Shown one piece after another: positions 5,559-6,159 of a stretch of 6,159 bases of DNA (its first letter is position 1; every line of letters begins with the position of its first letter). Under the pieces are notes generated by a model. The model searched no databases. It was not told the origin of the DNA and saw only the letters and a list, made by a program, of their open reading frames with translations. This DNA is from Bacillota bacterium (GTDB taxonomy: Bacteria; Bacillota; DTU030). The stretch covers positions 1 through 6,159 of the forward strand of contig DUTA01000051.1 in NCBI GenBank assembly GCA_012842325.1, written 5' to 3'. The position numbers were made by a program, and so were the translations under genes.

Positions 5559-6159
5559 ATGCCCTTTGCCGATCTTGTGGGACAGGACCTGGCCGTAAGC
5601 TGCCTGGAAAGGAGCCTGGACCGGGGGCGAATAGCCCACGCTTACCTCTTTGCCGGCCCCGATGGGGTGGGGAAGGAAAAGGCGGCCCTGGCCCTGGCCC
5701 AGGCCTTAAACTGTCCGGAGGCCTCCCCCGCCCCCTGCGGCAGCTGTTCCACCTGCCGCCGCATCGGGGAAGGCCTGCATCCCGATGTGCGGCGGGTGGC
5801 CCCGGCCGGGAACAGCATAAAAATTGACCAGATCCGGGCCCTGGGGCAGGAAGCCTATTACCGGCCCCTGGAGGGGCGCCGGAAGGTATATCTCATTGCC
5901 GAAGCGCACAAAATGACGGAAGAAGCGGCCAACAGTTTCCTGCGCCTGCTGGAGGAGCCGCCTCCCTATGCCCTTTTTATTTTACTCACATCCCAGCCCG
6001 ACAGCCTCTTGCCCACCATCCTGTCCCGCTGCCAGCTGGTGCCCTTTTTTCCCCTCCCCCTGTCCCTGCTCCGGGACAAACTGGAGAGGGAACTGGGCCT
6101 GGCCCGGGAACGGGCGGTGCTGGTGGCGGCCCTGGCGGGGGGCTCCTGGGAGCGGGCCC
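5559..6159 (+). CDS. holB: DNA polymerase III, delta prime subunit (5' part, runs off the window)
   Basis: The frame is open from ATG 5559 to the right edge: 200 codons, roughly the N-terminal 60 percent of a typical protein. Motifs in order: FADLVGQD (3-10), AHAYLFAGPDGVGKEKAALALAQ (26-48, P-loop-like), a zinc site of Cys52, Cys60, Cys63 and Cys66, EAHKMTEEAANSFLRLLEEPP (115-135) and LSRCQ (155-159, the SRC motif). The P-loop has Glu after the Lys instead of Ser/Thr, consistent with delta prime being a non-ATPase clamp-loader subunit. It acts with DnaX and delta to load the beta clamp at the replication fork. The only candidate ribosome site is AGGGGG (5542-5547), 11 bases upstream and rather far. 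No in-frame start lies between the darA stop and this ATG, so the start is fairly secure, and coupling to darA translation is plausible. DnaX is an alternative but would keep a full P-loop. Confidence 0.93.
   Translation, partial: MPFADLVGQDLAVSCLERSLDRGRIAHAYLFAGPDGVGKEKAALALAQALNCPEASPAPCGSCSTCRRIGEGLHPDVRRVAPAGNSIKIDQIRALGQEAYYRPLEGRRKVYLIAEAHKMTEEAANSFLRLLEEPPPYALFILLTSQPDSLLPTILSRCQLVPFFPLPLSLLRDKLERELGLARERAVLVAALAGGSWERA

Noticed and set aside
4530..5639. 369-residue minus-strand open frame opposite tmk and darA
   Set aside because: It is antisense to two genes with unambiguous motifs, and its translation is Gly/Pro/Gln-rich with no domain.
5402..5827. 141-residue plus-strand frame overlapping the end of darA and the start of holB
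   Set aside because: It is out of frame with both genes, has a Gly/Arg/Pro-rich translation, and conflicts with the HolB frame that contains the zinc site and SRC motif.

Overview
This window looks like ordinary chromosome from a GC-rich, endospore-forming, anaerobic Firmicute of the Moorella / Thermoanaerobacterales type. The evidence is a ferredoxin-dependent 2-oxoacid oxidoreductase, a gene for the forespore anti-sigma factor Gin (CsfB), and the tmk-darA-holB neighbourhood that lies near the replication origin in Bacillus and relatives. The assignment to Moorella-like organisms is inference. Every gene lies on the + strand and the window is densely coded.

Bases 1-2542 hold the end of a four-gene operon, porG (3' end only), porD, porA and porB. 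It encodes the gamma, delta, alpha and beta subunits of a pyruvate (or related 2-oxoacid):ferredoxin oxidoreductase. The genes overlap or lie within about 20 bases of each other, and a strong intrinsic terminator (2549-2577) ends the operon. The operon promoter is upstream of the window.

Bases 2578-2960 form a small stand-alone unit. It has a candidate sigma-F/sigma-G promoter (2640-2669), the gin/csfB gene (best start 2714, stop ending at 2911) and a probable terminator with a T-run (2932-2960). Next comes a short REP-like GGGGA/TCCCC palindromic patch (2967-2994).

From 3036 a vegetative-type promoter (TTTACT, 17-base spacer, TATAAT) drives a second operon running off the right edge. It carries an Orn/Lys/Arg-type PLP decarboxylase (YaaO/SpeA family), thymidylate kinase (tmk), the PII-like cyclic-di-AMP receptor DarA (YaaQ) and the 5' part of holB (DNA polymerase III delta prime). 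The order matches the Bacillus subtilis csfB...yaaO-tmk-yaaQ-(yaaR)-holB block, but xpaC, yaaN and yaaR are absent here.

I found no mobile element, CRISPR array, tRNA or rRNA, and no convincing novel system. The most useful observations are regulatory: the forespore promoter of gin, an inverted repeat inside the decarboxylase promoter spacer, the REP-like patch, and a corrected GTG start for porB. The very long minus-strand open frames are shadows of GC-rich genes.
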